Below, one piece after another: positions 33,433-40,622 of a DNA stretch of 64,000 bases. How positions within the stretch are numbered: the first letter of the stretch is position 1; each line of letters opens with the position of its first letter. Location: positions 1-64,000 of the forward strand of contig JAFXJY010000001.1 of the NCBI GenBank assembly GCA_017531985.1, written 5' to 3'. Under the pieces are notes generated by a model. It had not been told where the DNA came from, searched no databases, and saw only the letters and a program-made list of their open reading frames with translations. The position numbers were made by a program, and so were the translations under genes. Origin of the DNA: Bacteroidaceae bacterium (GTDB lineage Bacteria > Bacteroidota > Bacteroidia > Bacteroidales > Barnesiellaceae_A).

Positions 33433-34050
33433 TTATTTGGCAGCAGTAGTGTCGGTAACAGCCTCACTTGCTTTATTGTTCTTCTTGTTAAGTCCGTCGA
33501 TAATATCTTGTGTAATGTTGTAGGCATCACCAATGTATAATGTAGCTGCTCGATCGAAAATGACATCGTAACCGGCAGTTTTGTTATATTCATTGATGTA
33601 AGCACGCACAGCGTCCGACAGTTCTTTCATCATCTGCTGTTGTGCTTGCAAGTTTTCGGCATCGATACGGGCTGCATCGGCCTGCAACTTCTCTTGTTCC
33701 TGCATCAAAGCATTGTATTGTTGCTCGGCACTGCTCTGCGAAAGGAATCCATTGTTCTGCACTTTGCGTTGGAACTCCTCCTGACGCTTGGCAAGTGATG
33801 CCAAACGAGAGTTAAGATTGGCACGATCATTTTCCATCTTATTGACCAATTTCATCTCCAATTCTTTGGCATATTCATAGTTAGCTATGAGCGAATCAAG
33901 GTCGACATAAGCAATTGATAATTGTTGACCACCTTCACATTCGTGAGCGGGTACCGATGTTGTATTAGCTTCACTGTTACTGCAAGAAGTCATAAAGGCA
34001 AATCCTGCAACAAGTACAAATACGCATAATGCGTTCAAAAGGTTTTTCAT
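33433..34050 (-). CDS. OmpH/Skp-family lipoprotein
   Basis: A 205-aa protein with a lipobox (M-T-S-C at ~23). The OmpH/Skp pattern is I-A-Y-V-D-L-D-S-L, then a long coiled coil (~70-160; Q-E-E-F-Q-R-K-V-Q, Q-Q-Y-N-A-L-M-Q-E-Q-E-K-L) and Y-D-V-I-F-D-R-A. Skp is a periplasmic chaperone for outer-membrane proteins; this lipidated form is probably membrane-tethered. It follows the small membrane protein gene by 18 nt, forming a two-gene unit. Confidence 0.92.
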   Translation of the reverse strand: MKNLLNALCVFVLVAGFAFMTSCSNSEANTTSVPAHECEGGQQLSIAYVDLDSLIANYEYAKELEMKLVNKMENDRANLNSRLASLAKRQEEFQRKVQNNGFLSQSSAEQQYNALMQEQEKLQADAARIDAENLQAQQQMMKELSDAVRAYINEYNKTAGYDVIFDRAATLYIGDAYNITQDIIDGLNKKNNKASEAVTDTTAAK

Positions 34051-34068
34051 AATTCTCTATATTTCTAT

Positions 34069-34287
34069 TTAGTTTGATTCTTGTTCAATATAATCCTTCA
34101 ACGTCTTAGTATTGCGATCACGAGCATCGGTCGACATGGCACATGTAATTCCACGACGTTTCATCTCTTTATTGGCACTGATGTGCATACTTGGGAACTT
34201 TCCACCATCAATAAAAAAGACTTTTATGCCCAATAATAGCACTGCAATCGCAATTATAACAATTGTTATGAGTATTGTATTCAACAT
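34069..34287 (-). CDS. Small conserved-looking membrane protein
   Basis: A 72-aa protein: one N-terminal transmembrane helix (~residues 4-24) then G-K-F-P-S-M-H-I-S-A-N-K-E-M-K-R-R-G-I-x-C and a charged tail. This pattern is one I associate with small Bacteroidota proteins of unknown function, but no function can be stated. It heads the unit with the OmpH-like gene and has a -7 box (34314-34307) about 20 nt upstream of the start. Confidence 0.8.
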   Translation of the reverse strand: MLNTILITIVIIAIAVLLLGIKVFFIDGGKFPSMHISANKEMKRRGITCAMSTDARDRNTKTLKDYIEQESN

Positions 34288-34293
34288 TATTTG

Positions 34294-34314
34294 TATATTT
34301 GTGGTGCAAATATA
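34294..34314. promoter_or_regulatory. Face-to-face -7 boxes forming a palindrome
   Basis: TATATTTG (plus, 34294-34301) and CAAATATA (34307-34314, TATATTTG on the minus strand) are perfect 8-bp inverted copies around TGGTG. The minus copy fits the small-membrane-protein/OmpH-like unit; the plus copy could start a long leader to pepD. The symmetry could equally be an operator. Confidence 0.5.
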
Positions 34315-34453
34315 GGAAAGAGAAATTTCCTAACCACTATTTTAGTTGGTATATTTTGTTTAGAGTGCATGAAAAACCTTAAAAATTAACATAAACTATC
34401 CCACTATTACACTCGTTAACGTTTGTAGGGGGTAATAATTCAGTAAAACTACT

Positions 34454-35917
34454 ATGAAAGTAAAAGATTTGAAACCCGCGTTGGTATGGGAGATATTCGA
34501 TGCCATTACGCAAGTACCACGACCTTCAAAGAAAGAAGAAAAGATTCGTGCCTATTTGTTGGAATTTGCCAAGCAACACAACCTTGAAGTTGCCACTGAT
34601 GAGATAGGTAACGTTGTAATGACCGTACCTGCCACTCCCGGTTGCGAAGATGCTCCCACAGTTATCTTACAAGCTCACATGGACATGGTATGTGAGAAGA
34701 ACAGCGATGTAGAACTCGACTTTGAGAACGACCCCATTGAGACATACATCGATGGTGAGTGGGTAAGAGCTCGCGGTACTACTCTGGGTGCCGACAATGG
34801 TATTGGTATGGCAGCAGCAATGGCTGTACTCATTAACCCCGAGGCAAAACATGGTCGCTTGCAAGCCCTCTTTACTGTCGACGAAGAGACAGGTCTTACA
34901 GGAGCCAATAACCTTGATGGCTCACTCATCGATGGTGACATCCTGCTCAACCTCGACTCGGAAGACGATGCACAAATCTTTATCGGTTGTGCCGGTGGTA
35001 TCGATACAACATCAACCTTTACCTATACCGAGCAAGCAGCTCCCCAAGACTACTACTATGCAACATTGCGTATCAGAGGTCTTAATGGAGGTCACTCGGG
35101 TGGCGACATCCATCACGGACGCGGTAATGCCAACAAAATATTGGCTCGTTTCTTGTGGAATGCCATGAAGAAATACGATGTTAAGTTAGCTGCTATCGAT
35201 GGCGGTAACTTACGCAACGCCATACCACGCGAAGCTATGGCTGTTGTGGGTGTTCCTGTTAAGGACAAAGAGTCGCTCCGCGTCGACTTCAACTGCCACA
35301 TTGCTATGGTAGAGGATGAATTGCGTGGTGTTGATGCCCTTACCGGCTCGGACATGGAAACTGCCGAAACTCCTGCTACATGCATCGATGACAAGACCGC
35401 TCACAACCTCATCTCGGCTCTCTATGCTGCACCTCATGGTGTGATAGCTATGAGTCGCGAACTGCCCGGATTGGTACAGACATCGACCAACCTTGCTTCG
35501 GTGAAAATGCGTGAGGGTAACACCATCGTTGTTGCTACCAGCCAACGTAGCTCGGTAGAGAGTGAAAAGCACGATATTGCCAACCAGATAGAGGCTCTCT
35601 TTGCTATGGCCGGTGCTGTACCTGCTCATGGCGAAGGCTACCCCGGATGGAAACCCAACATGCAATCGGCTATCAAAGACATCGCTGTTGAGGCTTACGA
35701 AGAGTTGTTCAACGTAACACCCGAAATTCTCGCCATCCATGCCGGTCTCGAATGTGGATTGTTCCTCACTAAGTATCCTCACCTCGATATGATTTCGTTC
35801 GGTCCCACATTGCGTGACGTACACTCGCCCGACGAGCGTATGCACATCCCGGCTGTTGAGAAATTCTGGTTGCATTTGCTCCGCATCCTCGAAAAGGTTG
35901 CCGATATGAAGAAATAA
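34454..35917 (+). CDS. pepD: Aminoacyl-histidine dipeptidase (PepD, M20 family)
   Basis: A 487-aa cytosolic zinc peptidase. Metal-site motifs of M20 enzymes: Q-A-H-M-D-M-V, G-A-D-N-G-I-G, D-E-E-T-G-L-T-G-A, L-D-S-E-D, G-G-H-S-G, and a late H-A-G-L-E-C-G. Length matches PepD (Xaa-His dipeptidase, beta-alanyl-His hydrolysis). It stands alone, ended by a strong terminator. Confidence 0.95.
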   Translation: MKVKDLKPALVWEIFDAITQVPRPSKKEEKIRAYLLEFAKQHNLEVATDEIGNVVMTVPATPGCEDAPTVILQAHMDMVCEKNSDVELDFENDPIETYIDGEWVRARGTTLGADNGIGMAAAMAVLINPEAKHGRLQALFTVDEETGLTGANNLDGSLIDGDILLNLDSEDDAQIFIGCAGGIDTTSTFTYTEQAAPQDYYYATLRIRGLNGGHSGGDIHHGRGNANKILARFLWNAMKKYDVKLAAIDGGNLRNAIPREAMAVVGVPVKDKESLRVDFNCHIAMVEDELRGVDALTGSDMETAETPATCIDDKTAHNLISALYAAPHGVIAMSRELPGLVQTSTNLASVKMREGNTIVVATSQRSSVESEKHDIANQIEALFAMAGAVPAHGEGYPGWKPNMQSAIKDIAVEAYEELFNVTPEILAIHAGLECGLFLTKYPHLDMISFGPTLRDVHSPDERMHIPAVEKFWLHLLRILEKVADMKK

Positions 35918-35957
35918 GTTGATTCTACAATAGTAGCAAAATAATTGACACGCAACG

Positions 35958-35983
35958 AAAAAAGCCCCGGTCGGGGCTTTTTT
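35958..35983. terminator. Bidirectional intrinsic terminator between pepD and the TIR gene
   Basis: Six A, GCCCCG, GT, CGGGGC and six T form a 12-bp symmetrical hairpin serving the plus-strand pepD and the minus-strand TIR gene. Confidence 0.9.
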
Positions 35984-36041
35984 CATTTCTTTTGAACGCA
36001 CACACTCAGGCGATTGCTTTACAGAAAAGGGCGAGCGAATA

Positions 36042-37139
36042 TCAGAATATGGCTACGGCTCGCACATGGTTGCTGAGGTTCTTGAAGTAACTGCGAGTGA
36101 AGCCATCATTCATGTCGACATACCACGAACAGTTGTTGTTAAACTCGGTCGATGACCAGTAACATCCATCGATAACAGCATGTCGATGGGCGACAAGTGT
36201 AGCATTTATCTTCTCTTTATTGCGAGAAATAATCACTAACTCTTCCTTCGAGGGCAAATACCACGCGACAGCTTTGCTCCTACACCACACGAATGCCTGA
36301 TACCCGCTATTATCGGTACGCTGCATAACTCGATCGGTATTATACTTACCATCGACCGCAGCGGATGCTCCGACAACAATGCCTTTACTGTATTGCTCAC
36401 TCGTACACCACATAGTCAGCGACGTGTCCACACTCACTACTTTACCATGAAGTCCGTCTTCGCTCACTTCAAAGACGACACCTCGGATACCATCTTTTTC
36501 GTAATAGTCTCCGACTTTATACTTCTTGGAAAGTGCAGGTATAGGCATAGATGTTGGTTTCGGGACACTAATCATCGTAGTAGTACTCCCATTGAGTTCG
36601 GCTTCAATCTTGGCAATCTCCATCTCTTTAAGCTCGCAGTCGGACTCGGCTCTCTTCAAGGCAGCTCGTGCTTCTTGTTCTTTTTTCTTTAATTCTATCA
36701 ACTCCGACTTTAACCTCGTCAATTCAGCTTCTTTCTCTTTACGGTTATGATTATCGCATCCGAGTTCATGCAGAGCTGCTATAACGGCTTGTTCGCTCTC
36801 TATCCATTGCACGTTGGTAAAGACGAAATCCAGTTCATCATTGTCTTCAAACCTGAAATCGCCTATTCGATAGGGTATGATGTGCTTGTTGCGTTTGAGC
36901 GAAAACAGTATCTCACGCTGCGTCCATGCTGAGGCTGCCGAATGAGACGAAGCAACAAAAACGACTACCTTACAATCACGAATGTAACGAGTTATTTCGG
37001 CAAGGAAATTGGCCGAACCATGAATATTGCGGTCAATCCAATAACTGATGCCGGCACGATCAAGAGCTTGGCACAATTGATTGGCTATGACCATATCTTG
37101 ACGTGAGTAACTGATGAAAACATCGTATTGCATAGACAA
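36042..37139 (-). CDS. TIR-domain protein with coiled coil and C-type-lectin-like (DUF1566-type) domain
   Basis: A 365-aa protein. Residues ~4-130 are a TIR domain (Y-D-V-F-I-S-Y-S-R-Q-D, G-I-S-Y-W-I-D, S-A-W-T-Q-R-E-I-L-F-S-L) that keeps the glutamate in the position used by NAD-cleaving TIRs. Residues ~130-190 form a charged coiled coil (K-E-K-E-A-E-L-T-R-L-K-S-E-L). After a Pro-rich linker, the C-terminal ~150 aa (W-Y-L-P-S-K-E-E-L ... Y-W-S-S-T-E ... H-V-R-A-V-A-I-F) resembles the C-terminal domain of the kinase at 6881-8743. No signal peptide or membrane helix is seen, so it is cytoplasmic. Possibly an NAD-consuming defence or stress effector with a ligand-sensing tail; this is inference. 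Confidence 0.87.
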   Translation of the reverse strand: MSMQYDVFISYSRQDMVIANQLCQALDRAGISYWIDRNIHGSANFLAEITRYIRDCKVVVFVASSHSAASAWTQREILFSLKRNKHIIPYRIGDFRFEDNDELDFVFTNVQWIESEQAVIAALHELGCDNHNRKEKEAELTRLKSELIELKKKEQEARAALKRAESDCELKEMEIAKIEAELNGSTTTMISVPKPTSMPIPALSKKYKVGDYYEKDGIRGVVFEVSEDGLHGKVVSVDTSLTMWCTSEQYSKGIVVGASAAVDGKYNTDRVMQRTDNSGYQAFVWCRSKAVAWYLPSKEELVIISRNKEKINATLVAHRHAVIDGCYWSSTEFNNNCSWYVDMNDGFTRSYFKNLSNHVRAVAIF

Positions 37140-37203
37140 GAAACGGGCTTAATGATAAACTCCTACAAAGGTAGTAAAAAAACGGGATAATGGGTGCAAT
37201 GTA

Positions 37204-37237
37204 ATAAAAAAACGAGATGTTCAACCACATCTCGTTT
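37204..37237 (-). terminator. Terminator after the sigma-linked small gene
   Basis: Arms 37210-37220 and 37227-37237 form an 11-bp stem. On the minus strand a T-run follows, 15 nt after the stop codon of the 53-aa gene. Confidence 0.8.
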
Positions 37238-37251
37238 ATATTGTACATAAA

Positions 37252-37413
37252 TTAGTTGGCCATGCAACTTCCTAACTCGCCTTGCAACTTGGGTACATAG
37301 TTGTACGAACGTGCAAATTGCATAATGGCTTCGAGCGTCGAGGGTCGAGCATGTAGCTCTGTTGTGCGATTTTGCGATGTTTTGATGGAAACAGGAGTAG
37401 AGTTTTTATTCAT
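37252..37413 (-). CDS. 53-aa small protein downstream of the ECF sigma factor
   Basis: An intact 54-codon frame (ATG at 37413, TAA at 37252-37254), followed directly by a terminator. The protein is basic with an N-terminal S/T-rich part and a C-terminal helix-like segment R-P-S-T-L-E-A-I-M-Q-F-A-R-S-Y. The R-P-S-x-x-x-x-x-x-I-M-Q-F-A-R-x-Y pattern is one I recall from small Bacteroidales genes near sigma factors, but I cannot verify this here. It lies 93 nt after the sigma gene in the same direction. It is not a classical anti-sigma factor (no membrane helix). Confidence 0.62.
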   Translation of the reverse strand: MNKNSTPVSIKTSQNRTTELHARPSTLEAIMQFARSYNYVPKLQGELGSCMAN

Positions 37414-37506
37414 AGGCGTATTTCTAAGGGGTTACACCTATATAACGCAAAACGACCTGCTATTATTGCATGAATATCAATATTTTTATTTCTTATCTGA
37501 CCGGTC

Positions 37507-38097
37507 TTACAATGTAAGAGCTATGTTGTACTGCTCGGCCATGCGACGGATATTGAGAATAGCATATCGCATGCGACCCAAGGCGGTATTGATACTCACA
37601 TTTGTTAGTTCGGCAATCTCCTTGAAACTAAGGTCGCGATAGAAACGCATCTCTATTACTTCACGTTGGCTGTCGGGCAGTGCATCGACAAGACGACGTA
37701 TGTCGCAAGTAATCTGATCCTGTATGAGAGTATCTTCGATGGTTCCTTCACTCAACTCCTTGCGGTTGAATATGTCCAACTCGTCATCTTCGCTACTGAT
37801 GCAATTCTCTATCTTCTCTTGTCTATAATTATCAATGATGAGGTTGTGTGCTATACGAGTTATCCACGACATGAAACGTCCATTGCCTGTATAACGACCT
37901 TGACGTATAGTCATAATGGCTTTGACAAAGGTCTCTTGAAAAATATCATTAGCCTTGTCATCGTCCTTGACAATGTAATATATATAAGAATAGATTTTCG
38001 ACTCGTGCCTTTTAAGAAGGATGTCAAAAGCCTCATTGTTGCCATCGATATACCGTGCTACCAATTCGTCATCGGTATAACCAAACAAATTATTCAT
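37507..38097 (-). CDS. RNA polymerase sigma factor, ECF/sigma-70 family
   Basis: A 196-aa sigma factor with region 2 (L-L-K-R-H-E-S-K-I-Y-S-Y-I, D-I-F-Q-E-T-F-V-K-A, R-F-M-S-W-I-T-R-I-A-H-N) and region 4 (L-P-D-S-Q-R-E-V-I-E-M-R-F-Y-R-D-L-S-F-K-E-I-A helix-turn-helix). The acidic linker between them (S-S-E-D-D-E-L-D) is longer than in many ECF sigmas. No FecR-like anti-sigma gene is adjacent; instead a 53-aa gene follows. Confidence 0.94.
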   Translation of the reverse strand: MNNLFGYTDDELVARYIDGNNEAFDILLKRHESKIYSYIYYIVKDDDKANDIFQETFVKAIMTIRQGRYTGNGRFMSWITRIAHNLIIDNYRQEKIENCISSEDDELDIFNRKELSEGTIEDTLIQDQITCDIRRLVDALPDSQREVIEMRFYRDLSFKEIAELTNVSINTALGRMRYAILNIRRMAEQYNIALTL

Positions 38098-38359
38098 TTT
38101 ACTCTACTGTTTTGCGTTTAAATAAGAGTAATTTTGTTCAATAGGCTTTCAGTTTTAAAGGTTAATAGTCGGTTGTTTTGATATTTGAGTTGCAAATAAA
38201 GATTATTTTTTGCGAAATACGAAATATTTTCACAAGAAAATGATGTGTTTGGATATTTTTTAACAGTTTTAACACAATATTTTCTCATAGCGATACAATA
38301 AATGAGCATTTCTTACGATACATGAGAAGATAAGTGCTGCGAGGTCAAACTTTTTTCTT

Positions 38360-38367
38360 TATCTTCG
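38360..38367 (+). promoter_or_regulatory. Possible -7 box of comEC
   Basis: TATCTTCG differs by one base from TAnnTTTG and lies about 22 nt before the ATG at 38389. The rest of 38098-38359 is AT-rich with no gene seen. Confidence 0.4.
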
Positions 38368-38388
38368 CAACATTATATCATCTACCAC

Positions 38389-40497
38389 ATGAATAATGCT
38401 CGACGATACACCTTGCAACATGTTCCGTTCTTGCGGATGCTCCTACCGTTGATTGCGGGCATCACTTGGCAACATATCAGTCCCTCCTCTTATATTATAT
38501 ATGTGTGGGGCATCATAGTTGTAGGAAGTTGCCTTGTTGCATGGTTTACTCGCAACAAGGCTTTGTCGGCACTGCATCAGTATACGTTCAATATATCGCT
38601 CGTAGCTGTCTTGATTACTGCGGGAATGGTAAGCTACCGCTGCAACATTGCACAAGACTTGTTGCCCGATATGAGTAGTCGAACCGTAGCCACAGCCCGC
38701 ATTGAATCACCATCGGTCGAGAGTACTCACTCTTACCGCACACAAGCTACGATAGTGGCTCTGCATGACGACAGTTCAATGCGAGAGGTTGACATTCCGG
38801 TCATACTGTACATCAAGAAGTCATTTTCGGCTTCGCACCTATCGGGAGGCGACTTGATATATTTCACACCTCAGTTACAACGCTTTGAGTCACCTACCCT
38901 ACCACACTCCTACGATAATGCCCGACAGATGGCCTTGAAGGGTTACCTCTACTATCAATACCTGAATGATGAGCAATGGCAGCTATCGGACTACACTACC
39001 CGAGCAACCTTGCACGATCGAGCCAACCGCGTGCAGTCGCAATGCATCGCATCACTGCGTCAATGCGGGTTGTCGCCTGACAATACAGCCCTTATGTCGG
39101 CTCTGCTGTGGGGATACAGAGATGATATACCGGAAGATATTCGCACTGATTTCTCAACAGCCGGTTTGTCCCATATATTAGCGGTAAGCGGATTGCACAC
39201 CGGTATCATAGCATTTCTGTTGTGGTTTTTGTTATATCCACTACGCTACACACGATTACGCAAGTTACAACATATACTCACCATTACAGTACTGTGGATA
39301 TATGCCTTCATTACCGGACTTTCGCCCTCGGTGACACGAGCTTGTCTGATGGCTACGTTTATAGGCGTAGCTCATATTATCGACCGCCGCAACACATCAC
39401 TCAATGCCTTGTGTGGCTCGGCGGTTATCATCCTATTGCTGTCACCCATGCAACTCTTCGATGTTGGCTTTCAACTGAGCTACACAGCAGTGGCCGGTAT
39501 TATCTTGTTCAGTCCCTACTGCGACTTGTCAAGCTACCTTGACAAGCCCCACGAATCGGTACGTTATGTATCGGGATTAATAGCAGCTTCCATTGCTGCA
39601 CAAGTTACAACAGCCCCCTTGGCAGCATATTATTTTCACTATATACCCATGTGGGGATTACTTTCCAACCTCATATTTGTTCCTTTATTACCACTTGTAG
39701 TCATTGCCACATTGTGCCTCCAATTAGCTCACGCTTGCCGAGTTCCCCACTCTTATCTCACCACCATAACCGACAGCATGGTCGATACACTTACGCAAGG
39801 AGCCTATACAATAGCCCGACTACCCGGAGCCACGATGAACGATGTGTGGATTACACCCACGATGCTACTTGTATATGTAGTCATATTGGCTTCGATATGG
39901 TATATGCTATCACGCAGAACTCTCCGAGCAATTATTATAGTATTGGTGGCAATAATAGTTCTACAAGTCATACACATCTCGGCAACAGTCACACCCTCAA
40001 CGCCACGAGCTTATGTACCACAAGAGCGAGAATACACCAACATACAACTCTCGGACAATCGACACAATTGCTACATCATCAATACATCACCGATAGCCGA
40101 GCCTCCACGCAGCGGAAAGGAGTGGCGAATGAGCCAACACTTCACTACACATATCATCAATCATGGCGACACTATATGCAATGCCGACATCTACATAGCC
40201 CTACCTTTCATCGAGTATTGGGGAACAAAAATTCTTTGGGTCGATGACAACACTTGGAGATATTGTAATAGCAAGCAATTGTACGAAATCGACTATGCCA
40301 TCATTACCGAGGCATATAAAGGTCGAATAAAACATCTGTTGAGCAATTTTGCCATAGACAACGTAATACTCTCCGCCACAATCTTCCCACAACGAGCCTC
40401 CGAGTTGGCAGTAGAATGCAAGAATCATGGTATTATTTGTCATGATATTCGCCAAGACAACACATTAGACATAGCTCGGCTTACCGAGAATAATTAG
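38389..40497 (+). CDS. ComEC/Rec2-family DNA-uptake channel protein
   Basis: A 702-aa polytopic protein: N-terminal helices and an OB-like soluble region (DUF4131, ~1-190), then the Competence domain (A-L-L-W-G-Y-R-D-D-I; S-H-I-L-A-V-S-G-L-H-T-G-I-I; G-L-S-P-S-V-T-R-A) with about eight helices. The last ~170 aa sit where a metallo-beta-lactamase domain is found in long ComEC proteins, but no H-x-H-x-D-H motif is visible, so the nuclease-like part is missing or degenerate. ComEC moves single-stranded DNA across the inner membrane in transformation. Confidence 0.92.
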   Translation: MNNARRYTLQHVPFLRMLLPLIAGITWQHISPSSYIIYVWGIIVVGSCLVAWFTRNKALSALHQYTFNISLVAVLITAGMVSYRCNIAQDLLPDMSSRTVATARIESPSVESTHSYRTQATIVALHDDSSMREVDIPVILYIKKSFSASHLSGGDLIYFTPQLQRFESPTLPHSYDNARQMALKGYLYYQYLNDEQWQLSDYTTRATLHDRANRVQSQCIASLRQCGLSPDNTALMSALLWGYRDDIPEDIRTDFSTAGLSHILAVSGLHTGIIAFLLWFLLYPLRYTRLRKLQHILTITVLWIYAFITGLSPSVTRACLMATFIGVAHIIDRRNTSLNALCGSAVIILLLSPMQLFDVGFQLSYTAVAGIILFSPYCDLSSYLDKPHESVRYVSGLIAASIAAQVTTAPLAAYYFHYIPMWGLLSNLIFVPLLPLVVIATLCLQLAHACRVPHSYLTTITDSMVDTLTQGAYTIARLPGATMNDVWITPTMLLVYVVILASIWYMLSRRTLRAIIIVLVAIIVLQVIHISATVTPSTPRAYVPQEREYTNIQLSDNRHNCYIINTSPIAEPPRSGKEWRMSQHFTTHIINHGDTICNADIYIALPFIEYWGTKILWVDDNTWRYCNSKQLYEIDYAIITEAYKGRIKHLLSNFAIDNVILSATIFPQRASELAVECKNHGIICHDIRQDNTLDIARLTENN

Positions 40498-40548
40498 ATT
40501 TTTGTTACCATCGTTAAGTTGATAGATAATTTTTTTTGACAATCATTT

Positions 40549-40577
40549 TGCCAAGCAAAAAAATCAACCTACATTTG
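40549..40577 (+). promoter_or_regulatory. Promoter of the T9SS-type secreted protein gene
   Basis: -7 box TACATTTG (40570-40577) with a TTTG at 40549-40552, spaced 17 nt. Leader of about 40 nt before the ATG at 40623; this excludes the upstream start at 40536. Confidence 0.6.
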
Positions 40578-40622
40578 CATGCCGAAAACCTTAAAGAAAC
40601 TATAAACTTAAACCTTACAAAT

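Noticed and set aside
37301..37642. 113-codon plus-strand frame opposite the sigma factor end and the 53-aa gene
   Set aside because: It overlaps two minus-strand genes and has no recognisable features; the 53-aa minus frame with its terminator is a better explanation.
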